A stretch of DNA of 6,207 nt from an uncultured Lachnospiraceae bacterium (GTDB lineage: Bacteria > Bacillota > Clostridia > Lachnospirales > Lachnospiraceae). Below the pieces are notes generated by a model. The model worked only from the letters and a program-made list of their open reading frames with translations, made no database searches and had not been told where the DNA came from. The DNA lies in the NCBI GenBank assembly GCA_902476645.1, contig CABSEG010000105.1:1-6207 (forward strand). Reading direction: 5' to 3'. Below, piece by piece: positions 1 to 5,940 of this stretch. The position numbers were made by a program, and so were the translations under genes. Numbering within the stretch: position 1 is the first letter of the stretch; each line of letters starts with the position of its first letter.

Positions 1-871
1 CAGGAGCTGCTGTTCTCTCTACCAGATCATGGGTCAATTCATCAAATTTTGCTCTTGTCAGGTTCATATCAAAGTGCTTAGGACCTTCTGCTGTCGCCGT
101 AATAAATGGAAGATTGATGTTGGTGGTTGTTGCTGAAGAAAGTTCTTTCTTAGCCTTTTCTGCGGCTTCTTTCAGTCTCTGAAGCGCCATCTTGTCATTG
201 GACAAATCCACGCCTTCATTCTTTTTAAATTCGGCCAACATATAGTCCGTAATTTTTTGATCAAAATCGTCTCCACCCAAGCGGTTATCACCGGCCGTTG
301 AAAGTACCTCAATAACACCCTCTCCGATCTCGATGATGGACACATCAAAAGTACCGCCACCTAAATCATATACCATGATTTTCTGCTCTTTTTCATTGTC
401 CAAACCATAAGCTAAAGCTGCTGCCGTAGGCTCATTGATGATACGTTTTACCTCCAGACCTGCGATCTTTCCCGCATCTTTCGTAGCCTGACGCTGTGCA
501 TCATTAAAATACGCCGGAACTGTGATCACTGCCTCTGTGACCTTTTCTCCCAGATAATTCTCTGCATCTGCTTTCAGCTTCTGTAAGATCATAGCTGAAA
601 TCTCCTGAGGAGAATATTTTTTATCGTCAATAGTAACCTTGTAATCCGTTCCCATGTGTCTTTTAATGGAAGAGATCGTTTTCTCTGCATTTGTAACAGC
701 CTGACGCTTTGCAGGTTCTCCCACCAGTCTTTCGCCCGTTTTTGTAAAAGCTACCACAGACGGTGTGGTTCTGGCTCCCTCCGTATTTGCAATTACAACA
801 GGTTTTCCACCTTCCATAACGGCTACACAGCTATTTGTTGTACCTAAGTCAATACCAATAATTTTGCTCAT
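1..871 (-). CDS. dnaK: Chaperone protein DnaK (Hsp70), 5' part, cut by left window edge
   Basis: Hsp70 is the cytoplasmic ATP-dependent chaperone that binds unfolded peptides and works with DnaJ and GrpE. My translation of the complement gives 290 uninterrupted residues before the edge, so only the nucleotide-binding domain is present; the linker and substrate-binding domain lie outside. Visible motifs are the phosphate-1 loop DLGTTNS (8-14), the catalytic Lys in SIKR (Lys70), VPAYFNDAQRQATKDAG (118-134), NEPTAAALAYG (146-156), the phosphate-2 loop DLGGGTFDVS (169-178) and AGDNRLGGDDFD (193-204). The region after residue 70 is short and lacks the roughly 24-residue insertion of proteobacterial DnaK, as expected for Firmicutes. 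The ATG at 871 follows AGGAGG at good spacing. It is the third gene of the hrcA operon, 55 bases after grpE. No separate promoter or CIRCE is seen in that gap, so transcription from the hrcA promoter is inferred. Nothing odd is seen in the sequence. Confidence 0.98.
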   Translation of the reverse strand, partial: MSKIIGIDLGTTNSCVAVMEGGKPVVIANTEGARTTPSVVAFTKTGERLVGEPAKRQAVTNAEKTISSIKRHMGTDYKVTIDDKKYSPQEISAMILQKLKADAENYLGEKVTEAVITVPAYFNDAQRQATKDAGKIAGLEVKRIINEPTAAALAYGLDNEKEQKIMVYDLGGGTFDVSIIEIGEGVIEVLSTAGDNRLGGDDFDQKITDYMLAEFKKNEGVDLSNDKMALQRLKEAAEKAKKELSSATTTNINLPFITATAEGPKHFDMNLTRAKFDELTHDLVERTAAP

Positions 872-926
872 AATGATTCCTCCTAATTTTTTTTCATTTC
901 CTCATATTTTTTAACGGGTTCTATAT

Positions 927-1580
927 TTAATTAGCCACCTTAACCATACTATGGCGCACCACGGTATCCCGGTATAAGTAGCCTTTCTGAAATTCCTCTG
1001 CAATCATGTTCTCACCCAATGATTCATCCTCCACATGCATTACCGCATTGTGGAAGTTGGGATCAAATTGCTGTCCCACTGCCTCTATTGGCTTTACTTC
1101 CAATTCTTCCAGTACACTCATAATCTGCTTATAGATCTTCTCCATTCCCGCCACAAATGGATCTTCTTTCTGTTCCTCTGTGATCCCCTCCAGGCCTCTC
1201 TCAAAGTTATCGACAATTGGAAGTATCTTTTCAATCACACTTTTTGCGCCAATTTCATACATCCCGGACTTCTCTTTTTCTGTCCGTTTTCTAAAGTTAT
1301 CAAACTCTGCCATTTGGCGTTTCAGTTTATCTGTGAGGTCTTCAATCATCACATCTTTCTTATCTTTTTTCTTTTTGAAGAAACCTTTTTTTGATTCATC
1401 GGGAGTATCTTCATCCTCACTATCCTGTCTGTCAGCTTCCCCCTCTGATTCCTCCACCGTATTTTGATCTGCCTCTTTTGCCTGATCTGTTCCTTTAACG
1501 TCATCCATTTCCGGCACATCCTCCGGTTTCTTTGTTTCCGTGGTTTCCTCTACTTCTTTTTCCATCTTTTCATCAGCCAC
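927..1580 (-). CDS. grpE: Nucleotide exchange factor GrpE
   Basis: GrpE is a cytoplasmic homodimer that releases ADP from DnaK and acts as the thermosensor of the DnaK cycle. The product has 217 residues. Residues 1-63 are very acidic and low in complexity, followed by a basic patch KKGFFKKKKDKK (64-75). The conserved core then has the long coiled-coil helix (about 76-115, with AEFDNFRKRTEKEK at 91-104), the four-helix-bundle segment KILPIVDNFERGLEG (118-132), and the C-terminal beta domain with QQFDPNFHNAVMHVED (170-185) and GYLYRDTVVRHSMVKVAN (200-217). The start is a GTG at 1580. A near-perfect Shine-Dalgarno AAGGCGG lies 8 bases upstream, while the next in-frame ATG (1565) has no good site. 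The gene begins 17 bases after the hrcA stop, which supports one operon with hrcA and dnaK. The acidic tail is longer than in E. coli GrpE, but such tails are common in Clostridia. Confidence 0.97.
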   Translation of the reverse strand: MADEKMEKEVEETTETKKPEDVPEMDDVKGTDQAKEADQNTVEESEGEADRQDSEDEDTPDESKKGFFKKKKDKKDVMIEDLTDKLKRQMAEFDNFRKRTEKEKSGMYEIGAKSVIEKILPIVDNFERGLEGITEEQKEDPFVAGMEKIYKQIMSVLEELEVKPIEAVGQQFDPNFHNAVMHVEDESLGENMIAEEFQKGYLYRDTVVRHSMVKVAN

Positions 1581-1597
1581 GCTCTCTACCGCCTTCC

Positions 1598-2641
1598 CTA
1601 ATCATTTTCCTTTTTTCCAAATAATTCATCCAGCTGTGTTGTTAACGTTTTCAGGGTAGAAACTACTTTTTCATAATCCATTCGTTTTGGACCAATGATT
1701 CCTATAGTTCCTTTCATCCCTTCCCCCAACTCATAAGTGGCGGTGACAACGCTACAGTCTTTCATAGTCTGTACCGGTGTCTCGCTTCCGATATACACCT
1801 GAATGCCCGTATTCTCTTCGTTGCTCATAGTCTCTGTAACCAGGTTGGCCAACTGCTGTTTTTCCTCGAATGCGCTGATCAACTCGCTGGCCCGCTCACT
1901 GTCGCTTAATTCCGGATACTTAAAAATATTCGTGGCCCCACTGGTGTAAATTTCCAGATCGTCATCCATCTGGATGGCCTCCGCCACCGCATCCAGCACA
2001 CTGTTTACCACCGCACTGTGAATCCCTGCCTGTTCCTTTAGTTTCGCAATGGTTCCCAGATTGATCTCTTCCATGGTCAGTCCATTGAGGCTGGTATTCA
2101 ATAAAATATTCAGCTTTAATATGGTTTCTCCATCCAGACCATGTTCCATATTAATAACCTTATTCTTGACCACATTTCCTTCCGTAACGACAACCGCCAA
2201 AATCTGGTCCTGGTTGATTATGGAAAGCTGAATAAATTTCAGCTTGGTTCTGTGATACGAAGGTGCAGTAATCATGGTGGCATAATTAGTATTTGTCGCC
2301 AATACCTTGGCTACTTGCTTCAAAACCAGATCCATTTTATCCTGCTTCTGAATCATCAGCTCCTTCATCTCGGATACTTCCCGCTCTTTTTCCTCCATCA
2401 TGGTATCTACATAAAGGCGATATCCTTTGTCAGATGGTATTCTTCCTGCGGAGGTATGGGGCTGAAGGATATAACCCAAATCCTCCAGATCTGACATCTC
2501 GTTTCGGATGGTTGCGGAACTCAGATTTAAATCAGCATATTTGGAAATGGTTCTGGATCCGACAGGTTCTCCTGTTTCCAGATACGTCCTGATAATTGCC
2601 TGCAGGATTCGTTTTTTCCTGTCATCCAACTCTTGCATCAT
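1598..2641 (-). CDS. hrcA: Heat-inducible transcription repressor HrcA
   Basis: HrcA is the dimeric repressor of class I heat-shock genes; it binds CIRCE and needs GroEL to stay active. The product has about 347 residues, normal for the family. The N-terminal winged helix-turn-helix is clear: LDDRKKRILQAIIRTYLETG (5-24), GEPVGSRTISK (24-34), LSSATIRNEMSDLEDLGY (40-57) and the wing HTSAGRIPSDKGYRLYVD (62-79). The central and C-terminal GAF-like dimerisation region ends with GTIGIIGPKRMDYEKVVSTL and an LDELFGKKEND tail. The reading frame is open to a TTG at 2644, but that lies only 2 bases from the AGGAGG site. ATG 2641 (5-base spacing) or ATG 2638 (8-base spacing) is a better start; 2641 is used here and 2638 is equally possible. 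It is first in the hrcA-grpE-dnaK operon and is self-repressed through the CIRCE just upstream. Confidence 0.97.
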   Translation of the reverse strand: MMQELDDRKKRILQAIIRTYLETGEPVGSRTISKYADLNLSSATIRNEMSDLEDLGYILQPHTSAGRIPSDKGYRLYVDTMMEEKEREVSEMKELMIQKQDKMDLVLKQVAKVLATNTNYATMITAPSYHRTKLKFIQLSIINQDQILAVVVTEGNVVKNKVINMEHGLDGETILKLNILLNTSLNGLTMEEINLGTIAKLKEQAGIHSAVVNSVLDAVAEAIQMDDDLEIYTSGATNIFKYPELSDSERASELISAFEEKQQLANLVTETMSNEENTGIQVYIGSETPVQTMKDCSVVTATYELGEGMKGTIGIIGPKRMDYEKVVSTLKTLTTQLDELFGKKEND

Positions 2642-2646
2642 CAAAT

Positions 2647-2656
2647 CCTCCTCCCC
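2647..2656 (-). promoter_or_regulatory. Ribosome binding site of hrcA (decides start)
   Basis: The minus strand reads GGGGAGGAGG here. Its AGGAGG core (2647-2652) ends 5 bases before ATG 2641 and 8 bases before ATG 2638. It lies only 2 bases before TTG 2644, which argues against the TTG as start. Confidence 0.85.
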
Positions 2657-2665
2657 TTTTGATTA

Positions 2666-2692
2666 TTAGCACTCATCCTTATAGAGTGCTAA
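2666..2692 (-). promoter_or_regulatory. CIRCE operator (HrcA binding site)
   Basis: TTAGCACTC, nine bases, GAGTGCTAA: both 9-base arms match the CIRCE consensus exactly and the spacer length is canonical. It lies between the predicted hrcA promoter and the hrcA ribosome binding site, so it falls in the 5' untranslated leader. HrcA bound here is expected to block transcription of hrcA-grpE-dnaK at normal temperature. The dyad is symmetric; the strand given is that of the controlled operon. The nearest gene on the other side has its promoter about 100 bases away, so control of that gene is not implied. Confidence 0.98.
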
Positions 2693-2706
2693 CATCTCAT
2701 GTACAT

Positions 2707-2735
2707 AAGATAGCACTCTGCATTTTCTTTGTCAA
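2707..2735 (-). promoter_or_regulatory. Sigma-A-type promoter of hrcA-grpE-dnaK
   Basis: On the minus strand there is a perfect -35 TTGACA (2730-2735), a 17-base spacer and a -10 TATCTT (2707-2712, 4 of 6). An A/T-rich stretch upstream of the -35 could act as an UP element. The predicted start near 2700 places CIRCE about 8 bases into the transcript, the usual arrangement. The weak -10 is overlapped by a CIRCE-like half-site on the minus strand (GAGTGCTAT, 2710-2718). Confidence 0.8.
2710..2718 (-). promoter_or_regulatory. Extra CIRCE-like half-site overlapping the hrcA -10
   Basis: The minus strand reads GAGTGCTAT, matching 8 of 9 bases of the CIRCE right arm GAGTGCTAA. It covers the end of the promoter spacer and the first bases of the -10. 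No matching TTAGCACTC arm lies 9 bases from it, so it is not a second full CIRCE. Together with the neighbouring CIRCE arm it forms an everted pair separated by 19 bases. A functional role is inferred only from its position. Confidence 0.4.
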
Positions 2736-2793
2736 TAGTATTTATATTTTTTTTAGAAAATATTTTCAATCCCTTTGATAACAAGAAGCTTCA

Positions 2794-2821
2794 TTGACTT
2801 TTCTTAAAAATGTGATATAGT
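2794..2821 (+). promoter_or_regulatory. Predicted promoter of the SGNH hydrolase gene
   Basis: The plus strand has -35 TTGACT (2794-2799), a 16-base spacer and -10 TATAGT (2816-2821), preceded by TG at 2813-2814 as in an extended -10. The predicted start is near 2828, giving a leader of about 34 bases. The remainder of the hrcA-SGNH intergenic region (2736-2793) is A/T-rich with no further signal seen. Confidence 0.7.
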
Positions 2822-2834
2822 AGGGCTAGAATTT

Positions 2835-2857
2835 AGGAAAGGATACTATAAATAGTA
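2835..2857 (+). promoter_or_regulatory. Distant Shine-Dalgarno followed by small hairpin
   Basis: AGGAAAGGA (2835-2843) is the only good purine-rich site before the SGNH start, but it lies 18 bases from ATG 2862, too far for normal use. Directly after it the complementary blocks TACTA and TAGTA (2844-2848 and 2853-2857) can form a 5-bp hairpin with a 4-base loop, which would shorten the effective distance to about 4 bases. The alternative weak site AGTAAAG (2854-2860) touches the ATG too closely. Whether the hairpin forms is unproven. Confidence 0.4.
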
Positions 2858-2861
2858 AAGA

Positions 2862-3575
2862 ATGTCTATGAAACGAGGAACTACACTCCCTCTTCTCCTG
2901 GTATCTGCTGGAATTATAGGACTCTTATGCATGGCCGCGCTGTTGACCATCTATATTATGGATGACTCTGCAAACGCTTCCTCTATAAAGGATCCTATGA
3001 CGTCCATCTCGGCGGAAGGAAATCTCCAGATTTCACCAAGCTCTCCGGGTTCCGGGGAAAGCGGGTACCCGGAAGAGAAGCACCAATTGCTTTTTGTCGG
3101 AGATTCCAGAACGGTTGGGATGCAAAAAGCCGTCTTAGAAGCTATCCCAGAGGATCCTTGTACCTGCATCGCAATGGAGGGAGAGGGGTATCGCTGGTTT
3201 TATAATGAAGGAATCGGCCAATTGGAAGAATCCCTGTCCGAAGATCCACGGCAGGTCGTCGTGCTCAATCTGGGAGTAAACGATCTGGAGGAAATCACAA
3301 ATTATATCTCAATTTACCGAGCCCTTTTTGAAGCATTTCCTCAGACTTCCTTTCACATAATGTCCGTAAATCCCGTGGACGAGGAACAATTTGACGGAGT
3401 AACAAATGAGGAAATCGAAGCCTTTAATATGCAAATTCAAGAAGCCTTTTCTTCCCAATACCTGGACTGTTTCTCTTACCTGCAAAAAGAAGGTTATGAG
3501 ACCGTAGATGGCCTTCATTACAGTGAGGAAACCTACCTCAGAATTCATCATTTCGCAGTATCATCCCTATGCTAA
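2862..3575 (+). CDS. Membrane-anchored SGNH/GDSL-type hydrolase
   Basis: The product has 237 residues. It has a short basic N-terminus (MSMKRG), one hydrophobic helix (about 9-33) and a Ser/Pro/Gly-rich linker (about 35-72), so the catalytic part probably lies outside the cell as a signal-anchor protein. The SGNH blocks are visible: FVGDSRTVGM with nucleophile Ser82 (block I), LNLGVNDL with Asn140 (block III), and DGLHYS with Asp216 and His219 (block V, Asp-x-x-His). The block II glycine is uncertain (GEGYRW, 107-112). The family comprises esterases, lipases and carbohydrate O-acetyl esterases; the substrate cannot be read from sequence, and cell-wall or exopolysaccharide deacylation is only a guess. 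In-frame stop TAA (2856-2858) fixes the start at ATG 2862 or ATG 2868. It is divergent from hrcA and convergent with hemW, and is transcribed alone. This position between hemW and hrcA is unusual. Confidence 0.88.
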   Translation: MSMKRGTTLPLLLVSAGIIGLLCMAALLTIYIMDDSANASSIKDPMTSISAEGNLQISPSSPGSGESGYPEEKHQLLFVGDSRTVGMQKAVLEAIPEDPCTCIAMEGEGYRWFYNEGIGQLEESLSEDPRQVVVLNLGVNDLEEITNYISIYRALFEAFPQTSFHIMSVNPVDEEQFDGVTNEEIEAFNMQIQEAFSSQYLDCFSYLQKEGYETVDGLHYSEETYLRIHHFAVSSLC

Positions 3576-3578
3576 CAC

Positions 3579-3622
3579 AGAGGGCATACGGATAAAGGGT
3601 TCCTCTTTTCCGTATGCCCTCT
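3579..3622. terminator. Shared hairpin between convergent genes
   Basis: Perfect 14-base arms AGAGGGCATACGGA (3579-3592) and TCCGTATGCCCTCT (3609-3622) are joined by a 16-base loop. The loop can extend the stem after a one-base bulge (AAAG with CTTT, then two more pairs). The hairpin starts 3 bases after the SGNH stop, and its last base is part of the hemW stop codon on the other strand. Neither side has a clear T-tract: the plus side continues CAAAATAAAA and the minus side GTGTTAGC. It is best read as a bidirectional terminator or 3'-end stabiliser of reduced certainty. Confidence 0.65.
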
Positions 3623-4773
3623 CAAAATAAAAACTGCGCCATCACATAATTACTTACATCCATCCCGCGATCCGTCAGCTTGATCCTCTCCCCACAGTTT
3701 TCCAACAATCCCTGTGCGACCAATGTCTCTGTGATCTGTCCATATACCATAGAATACTTTATCCCGAAATGTTTCTCAAAGTCACTTCTTCGGACTCCAT
3801 CTCTTAACCGAAGACCAAGAAACATAAATTCCTCCATCTCTTCGGCTTCTGACAGGAGCTGTACCTTTTTTTTCCCAAAGTCACCACTCACGTATGCTTT
3901 CAAATCCGATGTCATGCAAAATCGTTCATGTCCCATTAATGAAGCGGCACCAAGACCCATTCCCAGATAATTCTCCCGTTTCCAATAGCCAATATTGTGA
4001 CGGCACTCATATCCTTTTTTTGCATAATTGGATATCTCATATCTTTGATATCCCTTTTCAGAGAGATATTTTTCCGTGTCATAATACATCTGTCTTTCCT
4101 CTTCTTCCGATGGAAGCAAGTGACATGTTTTTCCTTCCTCTCTGCGTTTGTTCTCTTCCCCATATTGTTGGTAGAATGGAGTTCCCTCTTCTATGATCAG
4201 ACTGTAGGCCGAGAGGTGTTCCGGCGAAAGAGCAAGAACCTTTTCCAGCGTTCTGCGGTAACTCTCCACGTTCTGCCCTGGCAGAGCAGACATCAGATCG
4301 ATATTAATATTCGAAAATCCTGCGTTTCTGGCAGATTTATAATTCTCTAAAAACTGTTCAAAACTGTGGATCCTTCCAAGCCTTTGCAATTCTTTGTTGT
4401 CTGCGGACTGAAGCCCTATGCTGAGTCGGTTTATTCCGGCTTTTTTAAAACACACAACCTTCTTTTCACTCAGAGTTCCCGGATTTGCCTCCAAGGTAAT
4501 CTCTGCGTCTTTCATAATAAAAAAAACATCCCGAATTTCTTCCATCAGACGGATCATCTCCTCCCCTTCCAGCAGCGAAGGAGTCCCTCCACCAATAAAA
4601 ATACTACTCACACGTTTTCCTCCGTGCTCACTTTGCCGAATTTGACTGATCAGCGCCTCTAAGTAAGCCTTCTGAACTTCTCTGGAAGCTGGAAAAGATA
4701 AAAAGTCGCAGTAGTCGCATTTGCGGATACAAAATGGAATATGAATATATAACTGCAGCTTTTCTCTCACCAT
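3622..4773 (-). CDS. hemW: Radical SAM heme chaperone HemW (HemN-like)
   Basis: HemW-type proteins are radical-SAM relatives of oxygen-independent coproporphyrinogen oxidase that bind heme and are thought to deliver it to membrane respiratory proteins. They do not replace HemN. The product has 383 residues, the usual length. It starts with YIHIPFCIRKCDYCDF (9-24), whose Cys15, Cys19 and Cys22 ligate the 4Fe-4S cluster. The residue two after Cys22 is Phe24, as in HemW, whereas true HemN has a fourth Cys there. Other motifs are IGGGTPSLL (60-68), EANPGT (95-100), RLSIGLQS (116-123), DLMSALPGQ (159-167) and the family signature running from YEISNYA (245-251) through HNIGYW (259-264) to YLGMGLGAAS (269-278). 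A HemN C-terminal domain fills about 310-380. ATG 4773 has AGGAGG 8 bases upstream. In many Firmicutes lepA-hemW-hrcA are contiguous; here an opposite-strand gene separates hemW from hrcA, and hemW has its own promoter. Confidence 0.95.
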   Translation of the reverse strand: MVREKLQLYIHIPFCIRKCDYCDFLSFPASREVQKAYLEALISQIRQSEHGGKRVSSIFIGGGTPSLLEGEEMIRLMEEIRDVFFIMKDAEITLEANPGTLSEKKVVCFKKAGINRLSIGLQSADNKELQRLGRIHSFEQFLENYKSARNAGFSNINIDLMSALPGQNVESYRRTLEKVLALSPEHLSAYSLIIEEGTPFYQQYGEENKRREEGKTCHLLPSEEEERQMYYDTEKYLSEKGYQRYEISNYAKKGYECRHNIGYWKRENYLGMGLGAASLMGHERFCMTSDLKAYVSGDFGKKKVQLLSEAEEMEEFMFLGLRLRDGVRRSDFEKHFGIKYSMVYGQITETLVAQGLLENCGERIKLTDRGMDVSNYVMAQFLF

Positions 4774-4802
4774 CTTCGAACCTCCTGTCTAAGAATGCCT
4801 CC

Positions 4803-4830
4803 ATTATAACACGGTTTCATAACTTTTCAA
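4803..4830 (-). promoter_or_regulatory. Promoter of hemW
   Basis: The minus strand shows -35 TTGAAA (4825-4830, 5 of 6), a 16-base spacer and a perfect -10 TATAAT (4803-4808) preceded by TG one base upstream (extended -10). The predicted start is near 4796, about 23 bases before the start codon. It means hemW does not depend on readthrough from an upstream gene. Confidence 0.8.
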
Positions 4831-4855
4831 TTCTAAAATTCATTTGAAATCCCTA

Positions 4856-4884
4856 TTGACACTGTTCACTGTTTGATATATGAT
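4856..4884 (+). promoter_or_regulatory. Promoter of the SPFH-RHH unit
   Basis: The plus strand has a perfect -35 TTGACA (4856-4861), a 17-base spacer and -10 TATGAT (4879-4884, 5 of 6). The predicted start is near 4891, giving a leader of about 42 bases. The -35 lies about 25 bases from the hemW -35 on the opposite strand, so the two promoters are back to back. The spacer contains a tandem heptamer and the -10 is embedded in an inverted repeat. Confidence 0.8.
4860..4873 (+). repeat. Tandem heptamer CACTGTT x2 in promoter spacer
   Basis: Two perfect head-to-tail copies of CACTGTT (4860-4866 and 4867-4873) overlap the end of the -35 and most of the spacer of the SPFH promoter. Only two units are present, so it may be chance, but its location is that of a regulator-binding site. 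Confidence 0.5.
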
Positions 4885-4906
4885 GATGATATCAAATTAA
4901 TATCAT
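4872..4906 (+). promoter_or_regulatory. Overlapping TGATAT dyads over -10 and start (operator-like)
   Basis: Two inverted repeats overlap. TTTGATAT, nine bases, ATATCAAA spans 4872-4896. ATGATAT, seven bases, ATATCAT spans 4886-4906. They share the 8-base palindrome TGATATCA (4887-4894). The array covers the -10 and the predicted start of the SPFH gene and ends before its ribosome binding site, where a bound repressor would block polymerase. The binding protein is unknown; the downstream RHH protein is a candidate, or an unlinked regulator. Confidence 0.6.
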
Positions 4907-4918
4907 TTTATATTTGTG

Positions 4919-4924
4919 AGGAGG
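4919..4924 (+). promoter_or_regulatory. Ribosome binding site of SPFH gene (decides start)
   Basis: A perfect AGGAGG lies 8 bases before ATG 4933. The in-frame ATG at 4873 lies upstream of the predicted transcription start and inside the promoter, so it cannot be the start if this promoter is used. Confidence 0.9.
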
Positions 4925-4932
4925 ACACGATT

Positions 4933-5916
4933 ATGAAAATGCAAAGTCAAATTCAGGAAGAACATATCTTACATCCACTGAACGGTCTTTTGATGCTGTT
5001 TCTTCTCCTTGTTGGACTTTTGGGCAGTGTAACCTGTTTTGTCCTGAGTATCCTGTACACAGAAGGTCCTGCGCTTGTGGTACTGATCACAGCCTCTATT
5101 CTGCTTTTTCTTCTTTGCTGTATCGGATTCGGTGGGTTAAAAATTCTCAATCCAAACGAAGCGTTGGTGTTAGCTTTGTTTGGAAACTATTACGGAACTT
5201 TGAAAAAGGATGGATTTTTCTTTGTGAATCCTTTCTGCACTGCTATTAACCCCACCGTCAAGACGTATACGCCAACCACTACAAGTACCTCCGCTGGCAT
5301 CAACTTAAACTTAGGGAGGGAAACAAGCAAAAAAGTCTCTCTAAAGACTATGACCCTAAACAATGAAAAGCAGAAGGTCAATGACGAGCAGGGAAATCCC
5401 GTTGAAATAGGAACCGTAGTGATCTGGAAAGTGTCAAACGCCACAAAGGCTGTTTTGAACGTAGAAAACTATAAGCGTTATCTCTCAATTCAATGTGATG
5501 CCATTACCAGAAATGCGGCAAGATGCTTCCCTTATGACGCTGCTGAGGGCATTGACGAACGTTCTCTGCGCGGAAGCAGTCAGGAAGTGGCAGATATTAT
5601 GAAAACAGAACTTCAGGAAAAAGTGGATGATGCCGGGATTCTGATTCTAGAAGTGCGCATTACACATCTGTCCTATGCCCCGGAAATTGCTTCTGCTATG
5701 CTTCAGAGACAGCAGGCGGCGGCCATCATCGATGCCCGTCAGAAAATCGTAGAGGGCGCTGTGGGTATGGTGGAAATGGCGCTTGACAAATTGAACGAAC
5801 ATGATATTGTAACATTAGACGAAGAGCGCAAAGCAGCCATGGTCAGCAATCTGCTTGTGGTGCTCTGTGGAAATAAAGACGCGCAGCCTGTAGTCAACAG
5901 TGGCTCGCTCTATTAA
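4933..5916 (+). CDS. SPFH/band-7 domain membrane protein
   Basis: The product has 327 residues from ATG 4933. Two hydrophobic helices (about 17-42 and 47-68) anchor the N-terminus. The SPFH (stomatin/prohibitin/flotillin/HflKC) domain follows, from KILNPNEALVLALFG (70-84) through VEIGTVVIWKVSNATKAVLN (157-176) and ERSLRGSSQEVADIMKTELQ (209-228) to ILEVRITHLSYAPEIASAML (238-257). An Ala/Gln-rich helix QRQQAAAIIDARQKIVEGAV (258-277) is the segment used for oligomerisation in this superfamily, and the tail ends PVVNSGSLY. SPFH proteins form large ring or cage assemblies in the membrane and organise microdomains or hold membrane proteases. No NfeD partner and no HflK/HflC pair is present, so the exact role is unknown. 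The gene is first in a unit with the RHH gene, 24 bases apart. Its promoter carries operator-like repeats. It is divergent from hemW, with no functional tie evident. Confidence 0.92.
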   Translation: MKMQSQIQEEHILHPLNGLLMLFLLLVGLLGSVTCFVLSILYTEGPALVVLITASILLFLLCCIGFGGLKILNPNEALVLALFGNYYGTLKKDGFFFVNPFCTAINPTVKTYTPTTTSTSAGINLNLGRETSKKVSLKTMTLNNEKQKVNDEQGNPVEIGTVVIWKVSNATKAVLNVENYKRYLSIQCDAITRNAARCFPYDAAEGIDERSLRGSSQEVADIMKTELQEKVDDAGILILEVRITHLSYAPEIASAMLQRQQAAAIIDARQKIVEGAVGMVEMALDKLNEHDIVTLDEERKAAMVSNLLVVLCGNKDAQPVVNSGSLY

Positions 5917-5940
5917 ACCAGGAAGGAATGATGGCAGCTT

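Noticed and set aside
872..926. A separate promoter or CIRCE for dnaK
   Set aside because: The 55-base gap contains only A/T-rich sequence and the dnaK ribosome binding site; no TTGACA-like plus TATAAT-like pair with proper spacing or CIRCE arm was found.
1035..1467. Plus-strand open frames of 95 and 119 codons opposite grpE
   Set aside because: They lie entirely antisense to a clearly coding grpE, are overlapping each other, and show only low-complexity Phe/Leu/Ser-rich products typical of the complement of an acidic-lysine-rich gene.
2049..2592. Plus-strand open frames opposite hrcA
   Set aside because: Shadow frames of hrcA with no ribosome binding site and no recognisable motifs.
2642..2644. 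TTG start for hrcA
   Set aside because: It is only 2 bases from the Shine-Dalgarno, whereas two ATG codons immediately after it have proper spacing.
2710..2736. A second complete CIRCE element
   Set aside because: Only one arm is present; the bases at the expected distance do not resemble the other arm.
3680..4662. Several plus-strand and one minus-strand frames of 75-117 codons within hemW
   Set aside because: hemW is intact and carries all family motifs across this range; the other frames have no supporting signals.
4873..4932. A 20-residue N-terminal extension of the SPFH protein from ATG 4873
   Set aside because: This ATG lies within the promoter spacer and upstream of the predicted transcript start, and a perfect AGGAGG serves ATG 4933.
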